From Clostridia bacterium (GTDB lineage Bacteria; Bacillota; Clostridia; Lachnospirales; Lachnospiraceae): a stretch of 33,157 bases of DNA. The position numbers were made by a program, and so were the translations under genes. This document shows positions 18,371-27,741 of the stretch, one piece after another. A model generated the notes under the pieces. The model searched no databases. It had not been told where the DNA came from and saw nothing but the letters and a program-made list of their open reading frames with translations. How positions within the stretch are numbered: the first letter of the stretch is position 1; each line of letters begins with the position of its first letter. Location: assembly GCA_910576325.1 (NCBI GenBank), contig CAJTIM010000035.1:1-33157 (forward strand), read 5' to 3'.

Positions 18371-18772
18371 TCAATGCTTGGCTGATCCGTAGTGTCGCCG
18401 AGGTGTAACCCCCCCCAAATCCACAAAGACAATCTGCTTTTTATTGTTTACTGCTGTCAAAAGCTCCAGAAAGCAGGCATAGCTTTCAATGTAGTTCTGG
18501 CTTACAAAAACAAGCATCAAATCTGAGCCGCGGACATTCCTCAGCATCGGCACGATCCATTTGTCATTTAACTTGTCGAAAGCCTTATCCGCATAAACAT
18601 GCAGGCCATACTGCTGCTGAAGCGGTATAACCGCCTGCTTAAACACGGTCTCCCAGTCATCGCTTGCATAGCTGACAAAAGCATACTGCTTTTTTTGCGA
18701 ACACTCTGTTATGATCAGATTATTTTCAAGATAATCCGAACGTGTTTTCTTTTGTACCTCATTCAATCCCAT
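18371..18772 (-). pseudogene. TIR-domain part of a split TIR-TM-MORN gene
   Basis: From ATG 18772, with AAGGAG at 18782-18787, the frame encodes a TIR domain: strand A motif YAFVSYASDD (residues 30-39), a BB-loop-like stretch HVYADKAFDKLNDKW, and SYACFLELL. In that last motif S97-x-x-C100-x-x-E103 matches the catalytic glutamate arrangement of NADase TIR domains. It then reaches FVDLGG and the G8 tract at 18409-18416, after which this frame adds only 12 unrelated residues. With seven Gs it would continue into the TM-MORN frame. In the present frame the last TIR helix is missing, so the product is probably non-functional. NAD cleavage is inferred from the motif, not shown. Confidence 0.8.
18409..18416 (-). 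other. G8 homopolymer at the TIR/MORN junction
   Basis: Eight Cs on the plus strand (G8 in the coding strand) lie exactly where the TIR frame should pass into the TM-MORN frame. A length of seven or ten restores one continuous protein. Runs of this kind are classic slippage sites, and are also classic sequencing-error sites. Confidence 0.9.
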
Positions 18773-18925
18773 TTTCTTTGGCTCCTTTTCATATACTGTA
18801 CCTTTTTTACTTTTTATTATTTCCGTACCTGCAAAACAATAAAAAGCGAGGTTTAATCATCTTTATATATATCACAAAAGGAACGATTTTGCAATGTATT
18901 CCTGCGGCTCTTCCCTGTTTCCTGT

Positions 18926-19129
18926 TTATTCCCCGTCAGAGAAGCAGCAGTCTTCCCTGGGCCGTATCCGGCAGGGAATACAGATCTCATCCCCCACCTG
19001 AAGATTGTAGATATTGACATAGGGATTTGCATTCAGGACCATCCACAAAGGTATATGATAACGGCGGCTTAAAAGATACAGCGTATCCCCCTTTTGTACA
19101 ATATGAAGAACGCCCTGGCAATGATTCAT
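18926..19129 (-). CDS. Small LysM-domain protein
   Basis: The product has 67 residues, almost all a single LysM domain: HIVQKGDTLYLLSRRYHIPL, then VLNANPYVNIYNLQVGDEI. A short Arg/Cys-containing tail follows (CIPCRIRPREDCCFSDGE). LysM modules bind N-acetylglucosamine-containing glycans such as peptidoglycan. There is no signal peptide, so it could act inside the cell, in a spore layer, or be exported by another route. AGAGG lies about ten bases before the ATG. It is upstream of the TIR gene on the same strand with a 153-base gap and may or may not share its transcript. Confidence 0.8.
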   Translation of the reverse strand: MNHCQGVLHIVQKGDTLYLLSRRYHIPLWMVLNANPYVNIYNLQVGDEICIPCRIRPREDCCFSDGE

Positions 19130-19497
19130 AAATATTTTACCTCTATTCTTTCCTTATTTTAATAGGATATTATATGCACCTTTTCTAATTTCCGTTTCTA
19201 AAAGCTCCGGATTTTCGATTTTCCATCCACAAACCGTCATATTTGGGAAAAATTAAGAATTTATTTTATAGATTTTTTATTTGCCTTAATTTTTTAATTG
19301 TCGTATAATGTAAAATCATGTAGTTTTTCTGCTGCCGGCCGAAGGGAAGGCCGCAACGTTTTTCTTATTGCCCGGACGGTTCAAACCCAATCGTTTCTGC
19401 CCCGCCCGGGATTGGAGTATCCCGGAAACCGGATTTTCCGGAAGCGCTCCTCTATAGAAAAGGAGGCTGCAGTACATATCCTGCAGAAAAATTGGTT
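19130..19497. other. Divergent intergenic region with the activase promoter and long leader
   Basis: AT-rich on the left, GC-rich on the right. It includes a consensus-like promoter (19281-19309) and a leader of about 180 bases with several small stems (for example GCCGGCC/GGCCGC near 19335-19353). I compared it mentally with common riboswitch cores and recognised none. A plus-strand frame at 19298-19501 starts inside the promoter, so it is not a gene as drawn, though its stop overlaps the activase ATG (ATGA). Confidence 0.5.
19281..19309 (+). promoter_or_regulatory. Promoter of the dehydratase activase gene
   Basis: TTGCCT at 19281-19286, 17 bases, and TATAAT at 19304-19309. The expected transcript starts near 19316, leaving a leader of about 180 bases before the ATG at 19498. 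Confidence 0.7.
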
Positions 19498-19500
19498 ATG
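19461..19500 (+). promoter_or_regulatory. AGGAGG site separated from the ATG by a hairpin
   Basis: A perfect AGGAGG (19461-19466) is 31 bases from the ATG at 19498, too far for normal initiation. Between them CTGCAG at 19467-19472 and CTGCAG at 19481-19486 can pair around an eight-base loop, which would bring site and start together. No start codon in the right frame lies at normal spacing. Confidence 0.45.
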
Positions 19501-22500
19501 AACAATCAGACTGCATCTATGTTGGGAATCGACATCGGTTCCACCACCGTAAAAATCGCAGTATTGGACGCAAATCGGAAGCTGCTGTTTTCCGATTACG
19601 AACGTCATTTTGCTAATATTCAGGAGACGCTGGCTCAGCTTCTCGGCCGTGCCGAAGCCGCGCTCGGCGATCCCATCCTCTCCCCCGCTGTTACAGGCTC
19701 CGGCGGCCTTAATCTGGCGAATCATCTGAAGCTTCCCTTTGTTCAGGAAGTGGTTGCGGTAGCGCAGGCACTGGAGGCGGAGGCGCCCAGGACCGACGTT
19801 GCCATTGAACTTGGCGGCGAGGATGCAAAAATCATTTACTTCCAGGGCGGTAATATCGAGCAGCGCATGAACGGCATCTGTGCCGGCGGCACAGGCTCCT
19901 TTATCGATCAGATGGCGTCCCTTTTACAGACGGACGCTTCCGGCCTGAATGAGTATGCCAAAAATTACCAATCCCTGTACACCATTGCCGCCCGCTGCGG
20001 CGTATTTGCAAAATCGGATATTCAGCCACTGATCAACGAAGGAGCGACAAAAGAAGATTTGTCCGCTTCTATTTTTCAGGCCGTAGTGAACCAGACCATC
20101 AGCGGACTGGCCTGCGGTAAGCCCATACGGGGGCATGTGGCGTTCCTGGGAGGGCCTCTCCACTTTCTGTCCGAGCTGAAGGCCGCCTTTATCCGCACTC
20201 TGAAGCTTGACGAGGAGCATATCATTGCGCCGGCGCACTCCCATCTCTTCGCGGCCATAGGCGCTGCCAGGAACAGCCGGCCGGAGACGACGGTTCGTTT
20301 AAGCGAGCTTAAAGAGCGCCTTCAGTCCCATATCCGTATGGATTTCGAGGTGGAGCGTATGGAGCCGCTCTTTACCTCCCGCTATGAATACGGAAAGTTT
20401 CAGGAACGCCACAGCCGCCATGAGGTTCTGCGGAGCGATTTCCAGGCATACGAGGGAAACTGCTTTCTCGGTATTGACGCGGGCAGCACTACCACCAAGG
20501 CGGCCCTGGTTGCTAAGGACGGCTCCCTGCTCTATTCCTTTTACAGCAGCAATAACGGAAGTCCCTTGAAGACAACCCTGCGGGCCATCCGGGAGATTTA
20601 CCGTTTTCTGCCCGAGGGCGCCCATATTGCCCGTTCCTGCTCCACCGGCTACGGGGAAGCGCTGATCAAGGCCGCCCTGATGCTCGACGAGGGGGAGGTT
20701 GAGACGGTAGCCCACTACTATGCCGCCGAATTTTTTGACCCGGAGGTGGACTGTATCCTGGATATCGGCGGACAGGATATGAAATGCATCCGTATCCGCA
20801 ATCACACCGTGGACAGCGTTCAGCTCAACGAAGCCTGCTCCTCCGGCTGCGGTTCCTTTATTGAAACCTTTGCCGGTTCTCTCAATTACAGCGTAGAGGA
20901 TTTTTCCAGGGAAGCCTTGTTTGCGGAGCATCCCATTGACCTCGGAACCCGCTGTACCGTATTTATGAACTCCAAAGTAAAACAGGCGCAAAAGGAAGGG
21001 GCAAAGGTGGCGGATATCTCTGCGGGGCTTGCCTACTCTGTTATTAAGAACGCTCTGTTCAAGGTAATCAAGGTCTCCGACGCTTCCTCCCTTGGAAAGC
21101 ACATCGTTGTTCAGGGCGGCACCTTCTACAACGACGCGGTGCTGCGAAGCTTTGAAAAAATAGCGGGCTGCGAGGTAATCCGCCCGGATATTGCAGGAAT
21201 CATGGGAGCCTTCGGAGCCGCCCTCATTGCACGGGAGCGCTATACGCCGGAGCTTAAGACCACCATGCTCTCCATCGAGCAGATCAACCGGCTGGAATTT
21301 ACCACTACCATGTCCAAATGCAAAGGCTGCACCAACAACTGCCGCCTGACCATCAACCGTTTTACGGGCGGCCGGCAGTACATTTCCGGCAACCGCTGTG
21401 AGCGCGGAATCGGGAAGACCCGGAATGAGGAACATATCCCCAACCTCTATGAATACAAGAATCAACGGCTGTTTGGCTACACGCCTCTTAACGCCGACGA
21501 AGCTGAGCGGGGAGAAGTGGGCATTCCCCGGGTTCTGAATTTTTATGAAAATTATCCCTTCTGGTTTACGTTTTTTACGGAACTTAAATACCGGGTGGTA
21601 CTCTCCCCGGCCTCCAACCGGAAGATTTATGAACTGGGGATTGAATCCATTCCCAGTGAATCGGAATGTTATCCGGCCAAGCTGGCCCACGGCCATGTGA
21701 CTTGGCTTATCCGCAAGGGGCTGAAGTTTATCTTCTATCCCTGCATTCCCTATGAGCGGAACGAGTTTCCCGATGCGGGCAACCACTACAACTGCCCCAT
21801 CGTCACCTCCTATGCGGAAAATATCAAGAACAACATCGACGAGTTGCTTGACGGCTCCATTGACTTTTTCAATCCCTTCCTGTCCTTTGAAAATGAAATG
21901 ATTCTGGAAAAGCGCCTGACGGAAGAGTTTGAAGGGAAGTATCACATTCCGGCCGCCGAGGTTTCTTCCGCCGTGCGCAAAGCCTGGAAGGAACTGGAAA
22001 ACGCAAGAGAGGATATGATGCGCAAAGGCGAGGAAACTCTTTCTTTTTTAAAGGAAACCGGGCGGCGGGGAATCGTTCTTGCCGGAAGACCTTATCACAT
22101 TGACCCGGAAATCAATCATGGTATTCCGGAGCTGATTAATTCCTACGGCATTGCCGTATTTACGGAGGACTCGGTCAGTCATCTATATGGGGTGGAGAGG
22201 CCTCTTATTGTCATGGACCAGTGGATGTATCATTCCCGTCTGTACGCGGCGGCCAATTTTGTAAAATCGCGGGAAGACCTGGATCTCATTCAGCTCAATT
22301 CCTTTGGCTGCGGTCTGGATGCGGTAACTACCGATCAGGTAAATGATATTTTGAGTAATTCCGGGAAGATTTATACCTGCTTAAAGATTGACGAGGTAAA
22401 CAATCTGGGAGCCGCCAGAATCCGCGTCCGCTCCCTTATCTCCGCTCTGCGGGTGCGGGAGCAGAAGGCTGTCTGCCGCTCCATCGTATCCTCCTCCTAT

Positions 22501-23754
22501 GAGAGAACCGTCTTTACGGAGGAAATGAAAAAAAACCATACCATCCTCTGCCCTCAGATGTCGCCTATTCATTTTGACCTCATTGAGCCGGCATTTCGGG
22601 CTTTTGGCTTCCAATTGGAGGTTTTGCCGGATTCTGACAAGTCCGCCATTGATATGGGCTTAAAATATGTGAACAACGACGCCTGCTACCCCTCTCTTGT
22701 CATCGTGGGGCAGATTATGACCGCCATTCTCTCCGGCCGATACAATCCGGAAAAGCTGGCCGTCATCGTTACCCAGACAGGAGGCGGCTGCCGGGCCACC
22801 AACTATATCGGCTTTATCCGCCGCGCTTTGGAAAAGGCGGGCTATCCCGATATCCCCGTGATCTCTCTGAATCTGAGCGGCCTTGAGAAAAATCCCGGCT
22901 TTAAGCTGACTCCCGCTCTGGCCGTTAAGGGGCTCTACGGGCTGGTGTTCGGCGATATTTTCCTGCGTGTGCTCTACCGGATGCGCCCCTACGAGAAGGT
23001 CCCCGGCGCAGCCAACCGGCTTCATGAGAAATGGAAACGCATCTGTCAGGACTTTCTCTCCAAAAGCCATACGCCGCACCGCCGCTTTGTAAAAATATGC
23101 AGAGGTATTATTGAGGACTTTGATCGACTTCCCATTTATGAAGATCTGAAAAAGCCCCGGGTAGGTGTGGTTGGCGAGATTTTGGTGAAGTTTTCACCCT
23201 CCGCCAACAATCACCTTGTGGATCTGTTAGAGGCTGAGGGCGCGGAAGCCGTGGTGCCGGATTTGATGGATTTCCTGCTTTACTGCTTTAAAAACAATGA
23301 ATTTAAGGCGGATTATCTCGGGAAAAAGCGTTCCTCCGCCCGGAACGGACGGCTGGGAATCAAGGCTATGGAATGGCTGCGAAAGCCGGCGGCAAAGGCA
23401 TTGGAAAAGAGCGTTCATTTTGTGCCCCCCGGCAATATTGATGAGATGGGGAAAATGGCTTCAAGATTTGTATCCCTTGGAAACCAGACCGGCGAAGGGT
23501 GGTTTCTGACCGGCGAAATGCTGGAGCTGATTCACAACGGCGTGAACAACATTGTCTGCACCCAGCCCTTCGGCTGCCTGCCCAATCATGTCGTGGGCAA
23601 GGGCGTAATCAAGGAGCTGCGGAGACAGTATCCCAAGTCCAATGTAATCGCCATTGATTACGATCCGGGAGCAAGCGAGGTAAATCAGCTGAACCGCTTA
23701 AAGCTGATGCTGGCTACGGCCAACAAAAATCTGGATGAAAAGCCATTATATTGA
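19498..23754 (+). CDS. Large 2-hydroxyacyl-CoA dehydratase activase (BcrA/BadF/BadG-type ATPase, DUF2229)
   Basis: This is a 1418-residue protein of the giant activase family found in anaerobes. The first ASKHA ATPase half begins [17 protein letters not shown] and has the cluster-ligand motif [19 protein letters not shown]. The second begins [18 protein letters not shown] (about residue 320) and has [19 protein letters not shown]. Next come a cysteine module ([26 protein letters not shown], near residue 605) and a DUF2229 region ([14 protein letters not shown]). The long C-terminal part contains [20 protein letters not shown] and [13 protein letters not shown], resembling dehydratase subunits. 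Homodimeric activases inject an electron into 2-hydroxyacyl-CoA dehydratases at the cost of ATP. Fused to dehydratase-like modules, its actual substrate is unknown. No dehydratase genes adjoin it. Confidence 0.88.
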   Translation: MNNQTASMLGIDIGSTTVKIAVLDANRKLLFSDYERHFANIQETLAQLLGRAEAALGDPILSPAVTGSGGLNLANHLKLPFVQEVVAVAQALEAEAPRTDVAIELGGEDAKIIYFQGGNIEQRMNGICAGGTGSFIDQMASLLQTDASGLNEYAKNYQSLYTIAARCGVFAKSDIQPLINEGATKEDLSASIFQAVVNQTISGLACGKPIRGHVAFLGGPLHFLSELKAAFIRTLKLDEEHIIAPAHSHLFAAIGAARNSRPETTVRLSELKERLQSHIRMDFEVERMEPLFTSRYEYGKFQERHSRHEVLRSDFQAYEGNCFLGIDAGSTTTKAALVAKDGSLLYSFYSSNNGSPLKTTLRAIREIYRFLPEGAHIARSCSTGYGEALIKAALMLDEGEVETVAHYYAAEFFDPEVDCILDIGGQDMKCIRIRNHTVDSVQLNEACSSGCGSFIETFAGSLNYSVEDFSREALFAEHPIDLGTRCTVFMNSKVKQAQKEGAKVADISAGLAYSVIKNALFKVIKVSDASSLGKHIVVQGGTFYNDAVLRSFEKIAGCEVIRPDIAGIMGAFGAALIARERYTPELKTTMLSIEQINRLEFTTTMSKCKGCTNNCRLTINRFTGGRQYISGNRCERGIGKTRNEEHIPNLYEYKNQRLFGYTPLNADEAERGEVGIPRVLNFYENYPFWFTFFTELKYRVVLSPASNRKIYELGIESIPSESECYPAKLAHGHVTWLIRKGLKFIFYPCIPYERNEFPDAGNHYNCPIVTSYAENIKNNIDELLDGSIDFFNPFLSFENEMILEKRLTEEFEGKYHIPAAEVSSAVRKAWKELENAREDMMRKGEETLSFLKETGRRGIVLAGRPYHIDPEINHGIPELINSYGIAVFTEDSVSHLYGVERPLIVMDQWMYHSRLYAAANFVKSREDLDLIQLNSFGCGLDAVTTDQVNDILSNSGKIYTCLKIDEVNNLGAARIRVRSLISALRVREQKAVCRSIVSSSYERTVFTEEMKKNHTILCPQMSPIHFDLIEPAFRAFGFQLEVLPDSDKSAIDMGLKYVNNDACYPSLVIVGQIMTAILSGRYNPEKLAVIVTQTGGGCRATNYIGFIRRALEKAGYPDIPVISLNLSGLEKNPGFKLTPALAVKGLYGLVFGDIFLRVLYRMRPYEKVPGAANRLHEKWKRICQDFLSKSHTPHRRFVKICRGIIEDFDRLPIYEDLKKPRVGVVGEILVKFSPSANNHLVDLLEAEGAEAVVPDLMDFLLYCFKNNEFKADYLGKKRSSARNGRLGIKAMEWLRKPAAKALEKSVHFVPPGNIDEMGKMASRFVSLGNQTGEGWFLTGEMLELIHNGVNNIVCTQPFGCLPNHVVGKGVIKELRRQYPKSNVIAIDYDPGASEVNQLNRLKLMLATANKNLDEKPLY

Positions 23755-23780
23755 TATTATATTGAAAATATGGTTATTTT

Positions 23781-23815
23781 TACGGCCCTGCTACGCAGCA
23801 GAGCCGTATTTCTTT
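23781..23815. terminator. Shared bidirectional terminator
   Basis: TACGGC (23781-23786) with TGCT pairs with AGCA and GCCGTA (23803-23808). T-rich sequence follows on both strands. The stop codon of the minus-strand membrane-protein gene (23791-23793) lies inside the hairpin, so this one structure serves both convergent genes. Confidence 0.75.
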
Positions 23816-25476
23816 TCAGCGGAAAACAACAGCAGGCAAAGCGGAACCGCTATCACACTGTTGAAGTGAAAGAACCGATAGGTCGGCCCGCACAAAAGCA
23901 GCATGGTTCCCAAGCTGTAGGCCAGCAGAGGCAAGGCAATGCACATGGCCTTCCATCCCTTATTCTTCTTTACAAATACAAACAGTGTGCTTAGAATCAA
24001 TGCCAGAAGATGCAGCCCATTGTAGGAGAAAACCAGGTCAAAGGGGCTGTCCATGACCCACTCGTCAAAATCATTCAGCGTTTCCCGCAAAACAGCCCGA
24101 TTCTTAACATAGGCAAAGTTCCACTCATTTTCCCGAAGCTGAAACTCCAGATCCCCATGCCAGGGCGTAGCGCCCCGGATATCCCACACCATCCGCGTCA
24201 CCTGATAGACCGCCTGCACGGACAGTCCCGGCGCATTGCCCGCGGTGCGCGCCGTAAATCTGAGAAAATCCGCCGGTTCCGTCTCGGAAATCACCGCATT
24301 GGCATTGGTTACAAACTTAAAGGAGTTGTAATTTCCCATCTCATAAACCTTCCACCGTTTTTCCGGGCCAATCTTTGCCAGGAAGTCCGCAGCCTCCGGA
24401 TCAAGGCTCTCCGGCGCTGTCTCATGAATGTTGCAGAGAATGGTCATGGGAACTCCCACCGTCTCCACATAGGTCTGCTCCGGGCGGCTGGCTCCCACCA
24501 GATTGTATACCGGATACTTAATCACCAGCATCCCCGCCAGCATCAGAACAAGCGAAAGAATACTTTGTCTGCGTATCTCCCGAAAGCAAAAGGCTGTCAG
24601 CGCCAGGAACGGAATGGTAAACAAAATGCTGTTGTGCCGCACCATAGAAACGGAAATCAGCGCCAGAATCCAGATTGCAAGGTTCCTGCGCTTTCTAAGC
24701 CACCTTCCATTGCTCAGCCAGGTATTCAAAAGGAATACGGTGAAGAGCAGCATAAAAAGCGTCAGCGCACTGTCCTTCCACATAAAGAGCAGGATTCGAT
24801 GTGTCTGAGGATTGGCCGCCAGAAAAAATTCCGTCAGCGCCAGACCCCAGGCCGGAAATCTCCATTTTGCCATTGTGACAAGCAGATATCCACAGAGAAG
24901 GCTGTATAAAAACAGCTGCATAAATACCGCAAAGCCGTAATGATTCACAATCCTTGAAAACAGGGCAATGATCAGAGTGTGGAACACCGGATGCCAGGTA
25001 TCATACTGGCTGTTCTGAATCTGCCACCACTGATCCAGATTGTCCCAGTCAAAGGAACCCGGAAAATAGGCATAGTAGTACAGCATCAGCCAGAGAAAGG
25101 TCAGGCCAAAGCCCAGCAGAAACCAACGCCAAAGCCGCCGGTTTTCTTTCTCTTGTCCGTTTTCCGCCCCTTTTCTCCTGAAAAGCCTGCTCTTTTCAAA
25201 CTCCTCCCAGGTCCCTGTCCTCACAGACAGGAAAGAACACCGGTAAGCGCCCCACAAAAGCCCTGCATATACCGGAAGCAGAAAGAGTATGGACGCTGCT
25301 ATTTTAACCTTCCAGTATTTCGTGTCCATAGGGACGGCTTCCATCATCTCCGGTATCAGCCAGAGGAGGATTACCATATAAAAAGCAACGGCAGCTGTCA
25401 GAAGCAGAAGCATAACCCGCGTGCTCTTTTTCTGCTCAAGAAGCCATTTCCTTACCGCCTCATATTGCTTATACAT
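23791..25476 (-). CDS. Polytopic membrane protein, glycosyltransferase-like (DUF6020-type, tentative)
   Basis: The product has 561 residues with about ten or more membrane segments. A conserved-looking loop after an early segment reads YYYAYFPGSFDWDNLDQWWQ, followed by WHPVFHTLIIALFSRIV. This acidic loop and His-containing layout recall GT-C-type glycosyltransferases and the DUF6020 family, so transfer of a lipid-linked sugar is an inference only. A large extracytoplasmic part (residues about 340-480) contains NYNSFKFVTNANAVISETEP. The last segments end in GPTYRFFHFNSVIAVPL. The ATG at 25476 overlaps the end of ung by eight bases, so translation is probably coupled. The stop lies in the terminator. 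Confidence 0.7.
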   Translation of the reverse strand: MYKQYEAVRKWLLEQKKSTRVMLLLLTAAVAFYMVILLWLIPEMMEAVPMDTKYWKVKIAASILFLLPVYAGLLWGAYRCSFLSVRTGTWEEFEKSRLFRRKGAENGQEKENRRLWRWFLLGFGLTFLWLMLYYYAYFPGSFDWDNLDQWWQIQNSQYDTWHPVFHTLIIALFSRIVNHYGFAVFMQLFLYSLLCGYLLVTMAKWRFPAWGLALTEFFLAANPQTHRILLFMWKDSALTLFMLLFTVFLLNTWLSNGRWLRKRRNLAIWILALISVSMVRHNSILFTIPFLALTAFCFREIRRQSILSLVLMLAGMLVIKYPVYNLVGASRPEQTYVETVGVPMTILCNIHETAPESLDPEAADFLAKIGPEKRWKVYEMGNYNSFKFVTNANAVISETEPADFLRFTARTAGNAPGLSVQAVYQVTRMVWDIRGATPWHGDLEFQLRENEWNFAYVKNRAVLRETLNDFDEWVMDSPFDLVFSYNGLHLLALILSTLFVFVKKNKGWKAMCIALPLLAYSLGTMLLLCGPTYRFFHFNSVIAVPLCLLLFSAEKKYGSAA

Positions 25477-26143
25477 TCTCAATCTGCCAATCTACAGGCT
25501 CCAATCCGTTCCTCTCCAGGAACTCGTTGGTCTGACTGAAGGGCCTGCTGCCAAAGAATCCCCGGTAAGCGGACAGCGGGCTTGGATGAGGGGATTTTAA
25601 AATAAGATGCTTCGGGTTATGCAGCATCGCCGCCTTTTTCTGGGCCGGACTTCCCCACAGGATAAACACGATGGGCCGATCCTGCTCATTGAGGATGCGG
25701 ATGGCTGCATCCGTAAATTCCTCCCAGCCCTTTCCTCTGTGGGAATTGGCCTGATGCGCCCGCACTGTCAGCACCGTATTCAACATCAGCACGCCCTGCT
25801 CTGCCCATTTGGTGAGGTAGCCGTTGTTGGGAATGTCGCAGCCCAGATCGTCGTGAAGCTCCTGGTAAATGTTCACCAGAGAGGGGGGGACGTCCACATC
25901 CGGCTTCACGGAAAAGCACAGACCGTGAGCCTGTCCGTCATTGTGGTAAGGGTCCTGCCCCAGTATCACTACTTTCACCTGGCTAAGAGGCGTCAGATGA
26001 AAGGCATTGAAAATATCATCCGCCGGGGGGAATACCTTTCTTGTGGCGTATTCCTCTTTCACAAATTGAAAAAGCTCCGCATAATAGGGCTTGCGAAATT
26101 CCGGGTTTAAGGGTTCCAGCCAGTCATTTTGAATCATTGCCAT
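25469..26143 (-). CDS. ung: Uracil-DNA glycosylase, family 1
   Basis: This 224-residue enzyme excises uracil from DNA in base-excision repair. The catalytic water-activating motif GQDPYHNDGQAHGLCFSV is near residue 62, and the uracil-binding loop HPSPLSAYRGFFGSRPF is near the C-terminus. MLNTVLTVR and VFILWGSPAQKK also fit the family. I use ATG 26143 because AGGAG is nine bases ahead of it; the ATG at 26152 abuts the site directly. It follows hisF after an 86-base gap that holds a truncated repeat, and overlaps the downstream membrane-protein gene. Confidence 0.96.
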   Translation of the reverse strand: MAMIQNDWLEPLNPEFRKPYYAELFQFVKEEYATRKVFPPADDIFNAFHLTPLSQVKVVILGQDPYHNDGQAHGLCFSVKPDVDVPPSLVNIYQELHDDLGCDIPNNGYLTKWAEQGVLMLNTVLTVRAHQANSHRGKGWEEFTDAAIRILNEQDRPIVFILWGSPAQKKAAMLHNPKHLILKSPHPSPLSAYRGFFGSRPFSQTNEFLERNGLEPVDWQIENV

Positions 26144-26162
26144 ACTTTTCATCTCCTAATTT

Positions 26163-26214
26163 AGTCGCTGCGCGACGGCGCTAAAGGGTAAAGCCGCTTC
26201 GGCGCACCTGTAAT
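26163..26214. repeat. Dispersed hairpin repeat A, truncated copy 3
   Basis: GTCGCTGCGCGAC, then GGCGCTAAAGGGTAAAGCC and GCTTCGGCGCACCTGTAAT, match the left half of copies 1 and 2. The right arm is missing, so the long hairpin cannot form. It lies between hisF and ung. Confidence 0.85.
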
Positions 26215-26229
26215 CTTTTTTCAGTTCCG

Positions 26230-26991
26230 CTACAGCCGCACTGGAACTCCGTGTTCTCTTAAATATTCTTTCAGCTCCCGAATCTCCAGTTCCTTATAAT
26301 GAAACAGGGAAGCCGCCAATACCGCGTCTGCCTTTCCATCCGTCAGCGCTTCCCGGAAATGCTCCTTTGTTCCGGCCCCTCCGGAGGCGATCACCGGAAT
26401 CAAGACATGCTCGGCAACGGTGCGGGTCAGTTCAATGTCATACCCCTCCTTCGTTCCGTCACAGTCCATACTGGTGAGCAATATCTCCCCGGCGCCCAGG
26501 CGCTCCGCCTTCACGGCCCACTCCACCGCGTCCAGGCCCATATCCACCCGGCCGCCGTTCTTGTAGATATTCCATCCGCTTCCGTCGGCTCTTCGCTTGG
26601 CGTCAATGGCCACCACCACGCACTGGCTTCCGAACTTGTCCGCCGCCTCGCTGATAAGCTCCGGCCGCATAATCGCCGCCGTATTTACGGAAATCTTATC
26701 CGCACCCTCCCGAAGCAGCGCTCGGAAGTCCTCCACGGTGCGGATGCCGCCTCCCACCGTGAAGGGGATAAAGACCTTCTCGGCCACCTTGCGCACCATA
26801 TCCACCACCGTATTCCGGGCGTCGGAGCTTGCCGTGATATCCAAAAACACCACCTCGTCCGCCCCGGCCTTGTCGTAGGCAGCCGCAATCTCCACCGGGT
26901 CCCCGGCATCCCGGAGATTCACAAAATTAACGCCCTTTACCACCCGTCCGGCATGTACATCCAGACAGGGAATAATTCTCTTTGTAAACAT
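26230..26991 (-). CDS. hisF: Imidazole glycerol phosphate synthase, cyclase subunit
   Basis: This 253-residue beta/alpha-barrel enzyme, with HisH, makes imidazole glycerol phosphate and AICAR from PRFAR and glutamine-derived ammonia. It begins [20 protein letters not shown] with the catalytic Asp in CLDV. The second catalytic Asp is in [10 protein letters not shown], and phosphate-binding motifs VGGGIRT and IASGGAG are present. I use the ATG at 26991, preceded by GGAGGG; the frame extends to 27012 without support. hisH lies upstream with a 113-base gap, wider than usual for this pair. No other his genes occur in the window. Confidence 0.96.
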   Translation of the reverse strand: MFTKRIIPCLDVHAGRVVKGVNFVNLRDAGDPVEIAAAYDKAGADEVVFLDITASSDARNTVVDMVRKVAEKVFIPFTVGGGIRTVEDFRALLREGADKISVNTAAIMRPELISEAADKFGSQCVVVAIDAKRRADGSGWNIYKNGGRVDMGLDAVEWAVKAERLGAGEILLTSMDCDGTKEGYDIELTRTVAEHVLIPVIASGGAGTKEHFREALTDGKADAVLAASLFHYKELEIRELKEYLREHGVPVRL

Positions 26992-27037
26992 GTTCCTGCC
27001 CTCCAACCTCATACCGCAATTTTTTATCGTTGGCGTG

Positions 27038-27056
27038 CCGTCTGATTACCAGGCGG
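27038..27056. other. Small hairpin between hisH and hisF
   Basis: CCGTCTG and CAGGCGG can pair, with one G-U, around a five-base loop in the 113-base gap. It has no T run on either side, so it is more likely a processing or stability element than a terminator. Confidence 0.35.
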
Positions 27057-27104
27057 ACAATACACCCGCATATCAATTGCAGGCAGTCAGAAAAATCTTT
27101 TTTA

Positions 27105-27710
27105 TTATAGCTTGGAAAAGTTTTCCAGAATCCGCAGTCCGGTTCCGCTGCTCTTCTCGGGATGAAACTGGCAGGCAAATACATTGTCCTGCTCCACCGA
27201 GGCATGAATCCGGGTTCCGTACTCCGTTACCGCCTTTACAATGGCTTCGTCCTCCGCCTTCAGATAGTAGGAGTGGACGAAATACACATAAGGTTCGTCA
27301 CTAAGCCCTTCAAAGAGCCGTCCCTGATTCTCTAGCTTCAGGGAGTTCCATCCGATATGAGGAATCTTAAGCCCCGCTCCTTCCGGAATCCTTAAAATCT
27401 TCCCCTTCAAAATCCCAAGTCCCGGTACGCCGGGAGCCTCCTCGCTCTCCTCAAAAAGCAGCTGGAGTCCCAGACAGATGCCAAGAAAGGGAATCCGACT
27501 TTTTACAAGCTCCCGTATCACCGGTTCCAGACCATAGGTCCTAAGCTTTTGCATGGCATCCCCGAAATTCCCCACGCCGGGAAGAATCACCTTATCCGCG
27601 CTCAAAAGCTCCTCCCTGTCTCTGGTTACAACGGTTTCCTGCCCCAGAGACAGCAAGGCTTTTTCCACGCTCTTTAAATTGCCTGCATCATAGTCAATGA
27701 TTGCTATCAT
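27105..27710 (-). CDS. hisH: Imidazole glycerol phosphate synthase, glutamine amidotransferase subunit
   Basis: This 201-residue class I amidotransferase supplies ammonia to HisF. It opens MIAIIDYDAGNLKSVEKAL and has the oxyanion strand VILPGVGNFGDAM, the nucleophile cysteine in GICLGLQLLFEESEE, and the His-Glu pair in CQFHPEKSSGTGLRIL. Its length is normal. It lies 31 bases after a hypothetical gene on the same strand, which suggests one transcript running through hisH, hisF, ung and the membrane-protein gene. Confidence 0.96.
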   Translation of the reverse strand: MIAIIDYDAGNLKSVEKALLSLGQETVVTRDREELLSADKVILPGVGNFGDAMQKLRTYGLEPVIRELVKSRIPFLGICLGLQLLFEESEEAPGVPGLGILKGKILRIPEGAGLKIPHIGWNSLKLENQGRLFEGLSDEPYVYFVHSYYLKAEDEAIVKAVTEYGTRIHASVEQDNVFACQFHPEKSSGTGLRILENFSKL

Positions 27711-27741
27711 ATTTTGCCTTCACTCCTCATATGTATCACTT

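Larger units (their letters stand above)
16633..18432 (-). pseudogene. TM-MORN part of a split TIR-TM-MORN gene (out of frame with the TIR part)
   Basis: The open frame covers about 590 residues downstream of the G8 tract at 18409-18416 and has no convincing start of its own. It comprises a helical segment (RGVKNEILNQGANIS to RALMHTIKSVSN), a long Pro/Ala/Gln-rich linker, one membrane segment (KKSIAILIGAAAGLAIVIMA), then roughly a dozen or more MORN repeats of the YEGEWKDGxRxGQGTxT type ending in KEDKFVG. Removing one G from the tract joins it in frame to the TIR domain (about 710 residues in total). MORN repeats act as membrane or protein contact modules. Because the positively charged side of the membrane segment is before it, I infer TIR inside and MORN outside. 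A strong terminator follows. Confidence 0.75.

Noticed and set aside
19310..19497. Known riboswitch in the activase leader
   Set aside because: No core motif of cobalamin, SAM, glycine, THF, ZTP, fluoride or guanidine classes was recognised; only generic stems are visible.
19298..19501. 67-codon frame in the activase leader as a real peptide
   Set aside because: Its only start lies within the promoter's -10 region, upstream of the expected transcript start, so it cannot be translated from that message.
20299..21945. Minus-strand frame of 548 codons inside the activase gene
   Set aside because: Antisense to conserved ASKHA and cysteine motifs; no ribosome binding site.
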